A DNA stretch of 64,000 nt. It comes from Streptomyces ficellus (GTDB lineage Bacteria; Actinomycetota; Actinomycetes; Streptomycetales; Streptomycetaceae). The notes beneath the pieces are model-generated. The model had not been told where the DNA came from and did no database searches. It was given only the letters and a program-made list of their open reading frames with translations. Shown in pieces: positions 53,885-62,700 of this stretch (the stretch's first letter is position 1; every line of letters starts with the position of its first letter). The position numbers and the translations under genes are program-made. The DNA is taken from the NCBI RefSeq assembly GCF_030406405.1, contig NZ_JAUEPL010000016.1, positions 44,834 to 108,833 of the forward strand, read 5' to 3'.

Positions 53885-55555
53885 ATGGCACACCACGACG
53901 GGGGACGTGCGGCGGATGACGCCTCCCTCACCGGAGCCCTCCCGCTCGACGCCCGCCCGGCTCGGGGCGTCGCGGCCCCCGACTTCCACGTATTCGACAC
54001 CACCCTGAGGGACGGCGCCCAGCGTGAGGGCATCAGCCTGTCCGTCGAGGACAAGCTCACCATCGCCCGCCTGCTCGACGAGTTCGGCGTCGGCTTCGTC
54101 GAGGGGGGCTGGCCGGGAGCCAACCCCCGGGACACCGAGTTCTTCCGGCGCGCCGCCGAGGACCTCACCCTCCACAACGCCCAGCTGGTCGCCTTCGGCG
54201 CCACCCGCCGCCCCGGCGGCACCGCGGCCGACGACCTCCAGGTCCAGGCGCTGCTGGAGTCGGGCGCCCCCGTGATCACCCTGGTCGCCAAGTCCCACGA
54301 CCGGCACGTCGAGCAAGCGCTGCGCACCACCCTGGACGAGAACCTCGCCATGATCCGCGACACCGTCTCGTACCTGCGCGAGCAGGGCCGGCGGGTGTTC
54401 CTCGACTGCGAGCACTTCTTCGACGGCTACCGGGCCAATCCGCAGTACGCCACCTCCGTCGTCCGCACCGCGTACGACGCCGGTGCCGAGGTCGCCGTCC
54501 TGTGCGACACCAACGGCGGCATGCTGCCCGGGCAGGTGCGGGCCGTGGTCTCCACCGTGCTGGCCGACACCGGTGCCCGCCTCGGCATCCACGCCCAGGA
54601 CGACTCCGGCTGCGCGGTCGCCAACACCCTCGCCGCCGTCGACGCGGGCGCCACGCACGTCCAGTGCACCGCCAACGGCTACGGCGAACGCGTCGGCAAC
54701 GCCAACCTGTTCCCCGTCGTCGCCGCGCTGGAGCTCAAGTACGGCAGGAACGTTCTGCCTCCGGGCGGTCTCGCGCTCATGACGCGGATCTCCCACGCCA
54801 TCGCCGAGACGGTCGGCCTCGCGCCCTCCACCCACCAGCCGTACGTCGGTGTCTCCGCCTTCGCCCACAAGGCGGGGCTCCACGCCTCCGCGATCAAGGT
54901 CGACCCCGACCTCTACCAGCACATCGACCCCGAACTGGTCGGCAACACCATGCGCATGCTGGTCTCCGACATGGCGGGCCGCGCCACCGTCGAGCTCAAG
55001 GCCAGGGAACTGGGCTACGACCTCAGCGGCGACCGTGACCTGCTCGCCCGTCTCGTGGAGCGCGTCAAGGAACGCGAACTGCGCGGATACACCTACGAGT
55101 CCGCCGACGCCTCCTTCGAACTGCTGCTGCGTACGGAGATCACCGGTGACCCACTGGAGTTCTTCCGCATCGAGTCGTGGCGCACCATCGCCGAAAGCCT
55201 CGGCGACGGCACGCACGCCAACGAGGCGACCGTGCGCCTGTGGGCGAAGGGGGAGAGAATCCTGTCGACGGGCGAGGGCAACGGCGCCGTCAACGCCCTC
55301 GACCGGGCCCTGCGCGCGGCCCTCGAACGGATCTACCCGCCGCTCGCCGAGATCGAAATGGCCAACTACCGCGTCCGCCTCCTCGGCGACTCCGGCGGCA
55401 GCGGATCGACCGCCCGCGTCACCATCACCCTGCGCGGCGGCGGCAGCGAGTGGACCACCATCGGCGTCGGCTCCAACATCCTGGCCGCTTCCTGGGAAGC
55501 CCTGGCCGACGGCTACACCTACGGCCTGTCCCACCTGGGCGTCAGCCCCCTGTGA
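53885..55555 (+). CDS. Citramalate synthase-like (CimA family) enzyme
   Basis: 556 aa; ATG at 53885 after AAGGAG. DRE-TIM acyltransferase of the CimA branch: FDTTLRDGAQREGISLSVED, FVEGGWPGANPRD, a TIM barrel to about residue 300, GLHASAIKVDPDLYQHIDPE, and a C-terminal regulatory/dimer domain. CimA joins acetyl-CoA and pyruvate to citramalate, which LeuCD and LeuB turn into 2-oxobutyrate. The metal motif usually HxHND reads HAQDD; I think this occurs in actinobacterial CimA, but it should be checked. A cluster copy would raise 2-oxobutyrate for 2-aminobutyrate, isoleucine- or norvaline-type precursors. Homocitrate or isopropylmalate analogues are possible alternatives. Confidence 0.85.
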   Translation: MAHHDGGRAADDASLTGALPLDARPARGVAAPDFHVFDTTLRDGAQREGISLSVEDKLTIARLLDEFGVGFVEGGWPGANPRDTEFFRRAAEDLTLHNAQLVAFGATRRPGGTAADDLQVQALLESGAPVITLVAKSHDRHVEQALRTTLDENLAMIRDTVSYLREQGRRVFLDCEHFFDGYRANPQYATSVVRTAYDAGAEVAVLCDTNGGMLPGQVRAVVSTVLADTGARLGIHAQDDSGCAVANTLAAVDAGATHVQCTANGYGERVGNANLFPVVAALELKYGRNVLPPGGLALMTRISHAIAETVGLAPSTHQPYVGVSAFAHKAGLHASAIKVDPDLYQHIDPELVGNTMRMLVSDMAGRATVELKARELGYDLSGDRDLLARLVERVKERELRGYTYESADASFELLLRTEITGDPLEFFRIESWRTIAESLGDGTHANEATVRLWAKGERILSTGEGNGAVNALDRALRAALERIYPPLAEIEMANYRVRLLGDSGGSGSTARVTITLRGGGSEWTTIGVGSNILAASWEALADGYTYGLSHLGVSPL

Positions 55556-55611
55556 ACCCCCGCCCCGCAGACGGGCACCCCCCCACCGACGACGACAGGA
55601 GGCGAGCAACC

Positions 55612-57063
55612 GTGGGCAAGGACGTCATCATCATCGGCGGAGGCGCCAACGCCGTCACCGCCTATACCCGTATCGCCACGGCCCCCGGCATCTCCTCCGT
55701 CACCTTCGTCGCCCCGCACCCGATCGGCCTCGGCGGCGCTTTCGGCACCACCGACCCGGAGCTGCTGTGCAACACCTCCGTGGACGTCACCTCGCTCGAC
55801 CCCGAGGGACCGTCCGGCCTGCTGACGTACCTCACCGCCCGTGGCTGGCCGGCGACCCGCGACGACTTCGTACCCCGCTACCTCGTCGGCCAGTTCTGCC
55901 GTGAGCGCTTCCGTGAGGCCCGGGCCACGGCCCAGGCCCGCGGTACCGCCACGCACCACCTCACCGCCCGGGCCGAAACCGTCCGCCGCGACGAGGACCG
56001 CGACGAGGACCGCGACGAGGACCGCTACACCGTCCGGCTGGACGACGGCCGGGAGGTGACCGGCAGCGACGTCCTGATCTGCCTCGGCCTGGAGCGGCCG
56101 CGCCTGCCCGACCAGCTGCGGCGCCACCGCGGCCATCCCGACCTGCTTCCCAGCCCCTATCCCAGCCGCCGGCTGCGTGAACTGCCCGCCGGTGCGCGGG
56201 TGTTGCTGTACGGGACCAAGCTGTCCGCCATCGACGCCGCCCTCGTCCTGCTCGCCGAGGACAGCGGCCGCAGCGTCGTCATGACGTCACCCTCCGGGGC
56301 ACTTCCCGCCGTACGCACCCGGCTGTGCCGGCCCGACAAGGCCCTGCTGGACACCGCCCGCCTGCTGGACCTCGACCCCCACTCGCCCCACCTGGACACC
56401 CGGCTCGCCAGGATCCTGCTGGGCGCGCTGTCCCGCCACGCGCCCCGGCGCGGCATCCGGCGGCAGACGAGCACCGCGGCCGACCCGGCCGAACGCCTCG
56501 CCGAGGAACTGCGCCTGGCCACCACGGGCGCCGCCGCGTGGCAGGACGTCATCGCCGAGACCATCGACACCATCAACGAGTGGGCCTCCCCCTGGGATCG
56601 GCGGACGCGCGCCGACGTCCTCGCCCGCCACCGGGAGCCGATCACGCGGTACATCTCCGCCATCCCGGCCGCCAACGCCCGCCGGCTGGCCGCGCACCAC
56701 GCCACCGGCGCCCTCGAAGTCGCCGCCACCCTGCCCCGTGACGTCCGCCCCCGCCCGGACGGCGGCTGGCTCGTACGGTGGGACGACGGCCCCGAGCGGC
56801 ACGTCGACCGCATCGTCTGCGCCACCGGCTACCACGCTCCGCGCCTGTCCTGGGACTCCGGCGGGAGGCTCCACCTGGACGGCGCCGGCGGAACCGACGC
56901 CCACATCACCGAAGACCTGCGCGTCACACCGGGCCCCGCCGCCCGGCCCGAACGGATCTGGGCCATCGGCGCCGCCGCCCACCGGCGCACTCCGATCGTC
57001 AACTACCTCAGAACCGCGGCGATCCACGCCCGGGAGGTGGCCGCCCGGCTCACCCACCCCTGA
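55612..57063 (+). CDS. FAD/NAD(P)-binding oxidoreductase
   Basis: 483 aa; GTG at 55612 after AGGAGG. N-terminal dinucleotide fold IIIGGGANAVTAYTRIA (about 5-21), a second nucleotide site near LLYGTKLSAIDAALVLLAE (about 200), and a late VCATGYHAPRLSW plus IWAIGAAAHRRTPIVNYLR FAD-contact region. This order fits the FAD-NAD(P)-binding family near lysine/ornithine N-oxygenases and HcaN-like proteins. A DEDRDEDRDEDR insertion lies near residue 128. It could N-oxygenate, hydroxylate or dehydrogenate the amino acid. The substrate cannot be told from sequence. Confidence 0.75.
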   Translation: MGKDVIIIGGGANAVTAYTRIATAPGISSVTFVAPHPIGLGGAFGTTDPELLCNTSVDVTSLDPEGPSGLLTYLTARGWPATRDDFVPRYLVGQFCRERFREARATAQARGTATHHLTARAETVRRDEDRDEDRDEDRYTVRLDDGREVTGSDVLICLGLERPRLPDQLRRHRGHPDLLPSPYPSRRLRELPAGARVLLYGTKLSAIDAALVLLAEDSGRSVVMTSPSGALPAVRTRLCRPDKALLDTARLLDLDPHSPHLDTRLARILLGALSRHAPRRGIRRQTSTAADPAERLAEELRLATTGAAAWQDVIAETIDTINEWASPWDRRTRADVLARHREPITRYISAIPAANARRLAAHHATGALEVAATLPRDVRPRPDGGWLVRWDDGPERHVDRIVCATGYHAPRLSWDSGGRLHLDGAGGTDAHITEDLRVTPGPAARPERIWAIGAAAHRRTPIVNYLRTAAIHAREVAARLTHP

Positions 57064-57160
57064 GCGGGCCACCACCGCCACCCCCTGCCGCACCGCCCAC
57101 TCCGTCAGCACGTCAGCACGTCAGCACGCCACCCAATCCGCCGCCAAGGAGCGCACACCC

Positions 57161-58393
57161 ATGCTGGTCCTGGTCAACCCCGTCTCCACCGGCACCCGGC
57201 TCGCCGAGGCGCTCCGGGAGGAAGGCGCCGACTTCCTCAGCCTGTACGAGGCCCACCTGGGCCCCGCCCGCGACGCGGACACCACCTCACCGCGCACCCT
57301 GACCCACCACAGCACCGACACCACCCTCGCGGCCCTGCGCGAACTCAAGCCCACCGCCGTCATCGCCGCCAGCGAGTACGGAGTGCTGCTGGCCGACGCC
57401 CTCGCCCACGAGCTGGGGCTGGACCACCACCGCCCCGAACAGGCCGCCGCGCGCCGGGACAAGCAGCTCATGGTGCGGGCCCTGGAAGCGGCCGCCGTCC
57501 CCGCCGCCCGCACCCGCTCGGTCGGCACCGAGCGGGAACTGGCCCAGGCCCTGGACGAGGTGCCCGGCTACCCCGTCATGGTCAAGCCACGGGACAGCGC
57601 CGGGAGCGACGGCTGCACCATCTGCCACACCCGGCAGGAAGCGCTCGACGCCTACCGCGCGACCGCCCACCGGACGAACCTCATGGGCGGGCGGAACGAC
57701 CACGTCCTCATACAGGAATTCCTCACCGGCACCCAGTACATCGTCAACACCGTCAGCATGGCCGGGCGCCACCTCCTCACCGAGGTCTACGCCGAGCGCA
57801 TCGACCGGACCGAAGGCGCTCCCGTGCTGCGCCACATCATCTCCCGGCCCACGCTCACGCCCGCCGAGGCGGACATGGCCGACTACGTCTTCCGCTGCCT
57901 GGACGCACTCGGTATCCGCGAGGGCGCGGCGCACACCGAGGTGATGCTCACCGCGCACGGCCCACGCCTGATCGAGGTCAACTCCCGCATCATGGGGCCG
58001 TCGCTCGCCCCCGACCCCTACCACGCCGCGTTCGGGTACAGCCACCAGCACCTGGTGGCGGAGCGCTTCCTGCGCCCCGACGACTTCGCCCGCCGCTTCG
58101 AGACGCCCTACGGGGCCGCGCGGGCCGTCGCGAAGATATTCCTGCGCCCGCACCGTGCCGGAGTGCTGCTGGCCGCCGACGGCGTACGCACCCTGCGCCG
58201 CCTCCCCGGCTTCCACAGCATCGACCGCCTGCCCGTGGTCGGCGAACCGCTCCGGGACCGCCACCTCACCACCGGGGCGTGCGGCATCGCCTACCTCGTG
58301 CACGAGGACGAGGACCTGCTGCGCCACTCCCTCGACGTCGTCCACGACATGGAAGACGCCGGCCTCTTCTACCGGCTCGGCCCCGAGGAATGA
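57161..58393 (+). CDS. ATP-grasp ligase 1 (L-amino acid ligase type)
   Basis: 410 aa; ATG at 57161 after AAGGAG. ATP-grasp fold: N-terminal domain (1-100), ATP lid VMVKPRDSAGSDGCTI, and the Mg-binding end HTEVMLTAHGPRLIEVNSRI with the Glu-x-Asn-x-Arg motif intact. BacD-like members join amino acids through an acyl phosphate. It should form an amide between the modified amino acid and a second residue. The next gene begins 1 bp after its stop. Confidence 0.87.
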   Translation: MLVLVNPVSTGTRLAEALREEGADFLSLYEAHLGPARDADTTSPRTLTHHSTDTTLAALRELKPTAVIAASEYGVLLADALAHELGLDHHRPEQAAARRDKQLMVRALEAAAVPAARTRSVGTERELAQALDEVPGYPVMVKPRDSAGSDGCTICHTRQEALDAYRATAHRTNLMGGRNDHVLIQEFLTGTQYIVNTVSMAGRHLLTEVYAERIDRTEGAPVLRHIISRPTLTPAEADMADYVFRCLDALGIREGAAHTEVMLTAHGPRLIEVNSRIMGPSLAPDPYHAAFGYSHQHLVAERFLRPDDFARRFETPYGAARAVAKIFLRPHRAGVLLAADGVRTLRRLPGFHSIDRLPVVGEPLRDRHLTTGACGIAYLVHEDEDLLRHSLDVVHDMEDAGLFYRLGPEE

Positions 58394-58394
58394 C

Positions 58395-59330
58395 ATGCCC
58401 ATCGCCCTGATCATCGCCTCGCTGATGCTCCAGGCCGGCACGGAGGGGTATCTCACCGGCCGTGTCGAGGTCGGCGACAGCCTGCTGTTCTCCTTCGCAG
58501 CCTTCGCCGTGACCAGCCTGGTCTTCACCGGCGCCCTGCTGCTCCGCCGCGCCCTCGGCGGGGAACCGGTCGCGCCCGCCCCGGCCCACCGGCCCGCGGC
58601 CCTGCGGCTCGTCCTCGCCATGAACGTGGCCACGGCGGTCACCTTCCTCGGCTTCTACGTCGCCCTGCCCTGGGTCCCCGCCGTGCTCGCCAACAGCGTC
58701 ATGGCGGGCGTCGGGCCGCTCGCCGTGGCCGTACTGGACCCGCGTCACCGCACCTCACCGGCGGGCTGGGCGCGGGCCGTGGCACTCCTCGCCGCTTCCC
58801 TCGTCGTGGCGGCCTGGACCCACGACGGCGGCGGAGCGGCCGGTTTCGCCGTCCTCCCGGGCCTGCTGCTGGTGCTCCTCGCCGGATTCGGCGCCGCCTA
58901 CATCGCCCAGCTGTCCAGCCGGCTCGCCGGCGTCGGCGCGCCACCCGCCTGGGTGACCGCCCACCGCTTCCACCTCACCTACGCGGCCGCCGCGCTCCTG
59001 CTGCTCACCCGTGAGGCGGGCCCGGCGGCCGGCGGCGGACTGTCCCTGCCCGCCACGGCACTGGCCGCGATCGCCGGCGTCACCGTGCCGCTGTACCTGC
59101 TGCAGATCGGGCTCCAGCGCACCCGGCCCGTGATCGCGATGGTGCTGCTCACCACCCTGCCGGGCCTGGCCTACGCGGGTCAGGTCGCGTTCGGGGACAC
59201 CTTCGACCCGTGGCAGCTCGCCGTCGTCTGCGCCTTCATGGTCCTGGCGGGCTTCTGCGCCCGTGCCGAGAGCCGGACCCCGCCCGCCGCCGTCGCCCCC
59301 CGGCCCCGGCCGGTCACCACCAGCCCCTGA
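58395..59330 (+). CDS. EamA-like membrane exporter (cluster, second)
   Basis: 311 aa; ATG at 58395, 1 bp after the ligase stop, so co-translated. Ten hydrophobic helices (IALIIASLMLQAGTEGYLTG to VCAFMVLAGFCA), with LANSVMAGVGPLAVAVLD and RPVIAMVLLTTLPGLAYAGQ at the ends of the two repeats. It is more diverged from standard EamA proteins than the exporter at 43246. Placement between two ligases suggests export of the ligated peptide. Confidence 0.75.
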   Translation: MPIALIIASLMLQAGTEGYLTGRVEVGDSLLFSFAAFAVTSLVFTGALLLRRALGGEPVAPAPAHRPAALRLVLAMNVATAVTFLGFYVALPWVPAVLANSVMAGVGPLAVAVLDPRHRTSPAGWARAVALLAASLVVAAWTHDGGGAAGFAVLPGLLLVLLAGFGAAYIAQLSSRLAGVGAPPAWVTAHRFHLTYAAAALLLLTREAGPAAGGGLSLPATALAAIAGVTVPLYLLQIGLQRTRPVIAMVLLTTLPGLAYAGQVAFGDTFDPWQLAVVCAFMVLAGFCARAESRTPPAAVAPRPRPVTTSP

Positions 59331-59344
59331 GAGTGAACGCACCC

Positions 59345-60595
59345 ATGACCCACGTCCTCGTCCTCGGCGGCGCGGCCGCCCCCGGCGCCGGTTTCGTCCG
59401 CGACATCTGCGAGCGCGCCATGACACAGTTCACGGCCCGGGGCGCCCGCGTCACGCTCACCGACACGGCCGAGAACCTCGCGGCCGCCCCCGACCTGGCC
59501 GCCCGGGCCGCCGAGGTCCACGCCCTGGACTTCACCGACGCCGCCGCCTGCCGCGCCTGGGCCCTGGACCACGCGCGGACGGCCGACGCCGTCGTCGGTT
59601 ACCGCGAGAACGCGGTGCCGAGTGTCGCCGCCGTCGCCCAGGCCCTTGACCTGTCCGGCAACACCCCCGACGCCGTACAGCGCATACGCGTCAAGGACGC
59701 CGCCCGGACCTATCTCGCGGAGTGCGGCTTCCTCCAGCCGGCCCTGCGGCTCTGCCGGAGCCCCGAGGAGATCACCCGGTTCGCCGCCGAACGCGGCGGG
59801 CCCGTCGTCGTCAAACCCCGTACCGGCTCCAACAGCCAGGGAGTGCGCCGGGTCAGTCGCGCCGAGGACGCCATCGCGGCCTATGAGGCGGCCGCGGACT
59901 CCGCGGGCGTGGTGCTGGCCGAGGAATTCGTCCACGGCCGTGAATACAGCGTCGAGGGCCTGATCGTCGGCGGTACGCCGCAGATCCTGGCCGTCACCGC
60001 CAAACAGCTCTTCGACGGCACCTTCGTCGAGGCGGCCCACGCGATGCCCGCACCGCTGGCCCCGCGCGACGAGCAGGACGTCATCCTGGAGACCCGGGCC
60101 GCGCTGCTCGCCCTGGGGCTCACCACAGGACCGTTCCACGTGGAGTGCTGGATCACCGAGCGGGGCGTCGTCCTCGGGGAACTCCACGCCCGCCAGGGCG
60201 GCGACTGGATCCACGCCATGCTCGAATGGTGCAACCCCGGACTCCAGCTGTACGGGGCGTGGCTGGACGATCTGCTGGGCCGCCCGGTGCACCTGCCCAA
60301 GGCGCCTTCCCGGGCCGCCGTCTCGCAGTTCTTCTCCCTGCCGCCCGGCGCTGCCGGGGCCTGGGCGGCGGTCCGCGCCCACCCACGGGTCATCGCCGGG
60401 TCACACGCCCCCCTCGCCACGGCCGCGCCGGGCGCGCCGCTCACCTCCAACCTCGCGCGCGACGCCTCCCTCGTCGTCACCGGAGACGACGTCGCCGACG
60501 CCCGGCGGCTGACCGGCCGCCTGCTGGCCGGGCTCGGCACCGGCGCCTCCGCGGCGTACGAGGAGGCGCTCGTCCACGAGCCGTCCTCGCGGTGA
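59345..60595 (+). CDS. ATP-grasp ligase 2
   Basis: 416 aa; ATG at 59345 (GAGAG upstream; GTG 59333 possible). N-terminal Rossmann-like domain VLVLGGAAAPGAGFVRDICE, ATP lid VVVKPRTGSNSQGVRRVS, EEFVHGREYSVEGLIVGG, and a terminal metal region GPFHVECWITERGVVLGELH. The usual Glu-x-Asn-x-Arg reads ELHAR, with His at the Asn position, which may change metal binding or activity. It is related to carnosine synthase/PurK-like amino acid ligases. A second ligase suggests a tripeptide or a different coupling step. Last gene of the cluster. Confidence 0.85.
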   Translation: MTHVLVLGGAAAPGAGFVRDICERAMTQFTARGARVTLTDTAENLAAAPDLAARAAEVHALDFTDAAACRAWALDHARTADAVVGYRENAVPSVAAVAQALDLSGNTPDAVQRIRVKDAARTYLAECGFLQPALRLCRSPEEITRFAAERGGPVVVKPRTGSNSQGVRRVSRAEDAIAAYEAAADSAGVVLAEEFVHGREYSVEGLIVGGTPQILAVTAKQLFDGTFVEAAHAMPAPLAPRDEQDVILETRAALLALGLTTGPFHVECWITERGVVLGELHARQGGDWIHAMLEWCNPGLQLYGAWLDDLLGRPVHLPKAPSRAAVSQFFSLPPGAAGAWAAVRAHPRVIAGSHAPLATAAPGAPLTSNLARDASLVVTGDDVADARRLTGRLLAGLGTGASAAYEEALVHEPSSR

Positions 60596-60680
60596 CCGAG
60601 GCGCGCGTGCCGGGATACGGGAACGCCGACGGCGGTCGAGGGGTGGACCGCCATCGGCGTGACAGGACGTGACGAGGGAC

Positions 60681-60754
60681 GTGACGAGGGCCGTAAGGCG
60701 AGACGTGTACGGGAGACGTGACGAGGGCCGTAAGGCGAGACGTGTACGGGAGAC
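60681..60754 (+). repeat. Two perfect 37-bp tandem repeats
   Basis: A 37-bp unit starting GTGACGAGGGCCGTAAGGCG is repeated perfectly at 60681-60717 and 60718-60754, followed by decayed GAAAGACGTGC units to about 60800. It lies in the gap between the last cluster gene and the convergent TetR gene. Recent slippage or unequal crossing-over at the cluster edge is likely. Confidence 0.9.
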
Positions 60755-60829
60755 GTGACGAAAGACGCGCGAAAGACGTGCGAAAGACGTGACGGGGGAC
60801 GCGACGAGAGATGTCGCGAGGAGGGGGAA

Positions 60830-61477
60830 CTACCTCGCCGGCTTCTTGCCCGTGATGCCGAGGTGGACCAACAGCGCCAGATTCGGCCTGAGTTCGGCCT
60901 GCTTGACGCCCCAGGCCTGGAAGCCCTTCTGGTGCGAGGCGACCGCCGCCAGCATCGCGACCAGGGAACCGGCCATGGCCGCGGGGTTGACGTCCTTGTC
61001 GACCCTGCCCTTGGACTGGAGCTCCTTTACCGCGTCCGCAAGGGAGTTGGTGACAGAGCTCAGGATCTTCATACGGATCTTGTAGAACCGTTTGTCCCCC
61101 TCCGCGGCGCCCAGGTCCACCACGCGGAGGATCGCGTCGTGCTTGCGCCAGAAGTCGAGGAAACCCTCGACCAGTTCTTCCGAGGTCTGCCAGGCGGACT
61201 TGCCCACCCAGGAGCGGCCGGAGGCCAATTCGGTCAATCCCGCGCCCTCTTTGGCCATTTCTTCCGCGATCTCGAGGACAGCGCCCTCGACGTCCGGGAA
61301 GTACTGGTAGAACGTCGCGGGGGAAGTGCCCGCCTTCCGGGCCACGTCGATGACTTTGACGTCCCGGTACGGCGAGGAGCTGAGCATCTCGCTGAGGCAG
61401 TCGAGCAGCTTCTGCCGCGTCGCCTGGCCTCGTCGGCCGGCCACGCGGCCGTCGACTGTGCGTACTTGTCCTGTCAT
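60830..61477 (-). CDS. TetR-family regulator
   Basis: 215 aa; ATG at 61477. N-terminal helix-turn-helix (about 18-65) with DVKVIDVARKAGTSPATFYQ and YFPDVEGAVLEIAEEM; C-terminal helical ligand domain with WRKHDAILRVVDLGAAEGDK. The sequence looks like a conserved Streptomyces core regulator rather than a cluster-specific one. It is convergent with the cluster operon, so it is probably not part of it, but control of the cluster cannot be excluded. Confidence 0.85.
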   Translation of the reverse strand: MTGQVRTVDGRVAGRRGQATRQKLLDCLSEMLSSSPYRDVKVIDVARKAGTSPATFYQYFPDVEGAVLEIAEEMAKEGAGLTELASGRSWVGKSAWQTSEELVEGFLDFWRKHDAILRVVDLGAAEGDKRFYKIRMKILSSVTNSLADAVKELQSKGRVDKDVNPAAMAGSLVAMLAAVASHQKGFQAWGVKQAELRPNLALLVHLGITGKKPAR

Positions 61478-61775
61478 GCCGTCAGCTTACCGACGGGTGA
61501 TCGGCGCGCGATTCGGCCGACTGCAAATGGGGTGACGGCCCTCTGCGGCGGCTTCGCGGGGCGGGTCCACGGCCCCCGGCACCCAATAGGCTTATTAACA
61601 GCCTGTGGAAAACTTCGGTGGATAAGCCAAGCAGATACGGGACGGGACCCGCATTCCTATCCCGATAATTGCGTATATGTTCGATTCTTTTTCCCTGCGG
61701 CGTGCGGCCCGCCCCATTAGCTTGACTGTGACGGGCACCACATGGCCCGCCCGTACAAGGAAAGGGATCAGGTCC

Positions 61776-62561
61776 ATGGCCGCATTCACAGAGGGCACGC
61801 CGTGCTGGGTGGACGTGCTGCTCCCCGACCTCGAAGCCGGCAAGCGCTTCTACGGCGAATTGTTCGGCTGGACCTTCGACGAGGACAGCGGCGAGGCCTA
61901 CGGGCACTACACGAACGCCTACAGCGACGGAAAGCGCGTCGCCGGACTCGCACCCAAACGGGACGGCCGGATGCCCACCGTGTGGGGCGTCTACTTCGCC
62001 ACGCCCGACATCGAGGCCGCGACCCGCACGATCCGTGAGGCGGGCGGCCAAGTGATCATGAATCCCACGCCGGTCGGCACCTTCGGCACCATGGCCCAGG
62101 CGGTCGACCCCGGAGGCGCCGTCTTCGGACTGTGGGAGGCCGGCGAGCACACCGGCTTCGAAAAGCAGGGCGAGCCCGGTTCCTTCTGCTGGACCGAGGT
62201 CTACACGAGGGACAAGGACGCCGTCGACGCCTTCTACGAGACGATCTTCGGCTTCCAGGTACGGGACCTCGACGACGCGTCGATCGACTTCCGCGTCTGG
62301 TCACCCGCCGGTACGCAGCCCACCGACGAGACGGCCATCGGCGGTCGCAGCGTGATCACCGACGCCTTCCCCGCCGAGATGCCCGCCCACTTCCTCACCT
62401 ACTTCGCGGTCGACGACTGCGACGACACCGCGGCCCTCGCCACCCGTATCGGCGGCCGGGTCACCGAGCCGCCCTTCGACACCCCGTACGGCAGGATCGC
62501 CGTGATCGCCGACAATCAGGGAGCCGTCTTCGCCGTGCTCGCCGAGCCCAGGGCGGCGTGA
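61776..62561 (+). CDS. VOC-superfamily protein, two glyoxalase-like domains
   Basis: 261 aa; ATG at 61776 with weak AGGGATCAGG upstream; the open frame extends to 61677. Two VOC modules: about 5-125 (GTPCWVDVLLPDLEAGKRFY) and 130-258 (GSFCWTEVYTRDKDAVDAFY). Each ends with a short DPGGAVFGLWE or DNQGAVFAVLAE strand. Metal ligands of classical glyoxalase I are not clearly kept. Similar proteins are annotated as hydroxylases or bleomycin-resistance-like and often bind small molecules. It stands alone in core sequence. Confidence 0.85.
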   Translation: MAAFTEGTPCWVDVLLPDLEAGKRFYGELFGWTFDEDSGEAYGHYTNAYSDGKRVAGLAPKRDGRMPTVWGVYFATPDIEAATRTIREAGGQVIMNPTPVGTFGTMAQAVDPGGAVFGLWEAGEHTGFEKQGEPGSFCWTEVYTRDKDAVDAFYETIFGFQVRDLDDASIDFRVWSPAGTQPTDETAIGGRSVITDAFPAEMPAHFLTYFAVDDCDDTAALATRIGGRVTEPPFDTPYGRIAVIADNQGAVFAVLAEPRAA

Positions 62562-62700
62562 CCGGCGTACGGCCGAGGTGTCCGGATCGGGGTGAGACAC
62601 CCCGATCCGCCCCCGGGTTCGCAACGACCGCTGCGGACAGGAAGAATCAGGGGGCACGGGGCCGTACTCTCATGGCCCCTACGGGGAGGTGGCAAGGCAA

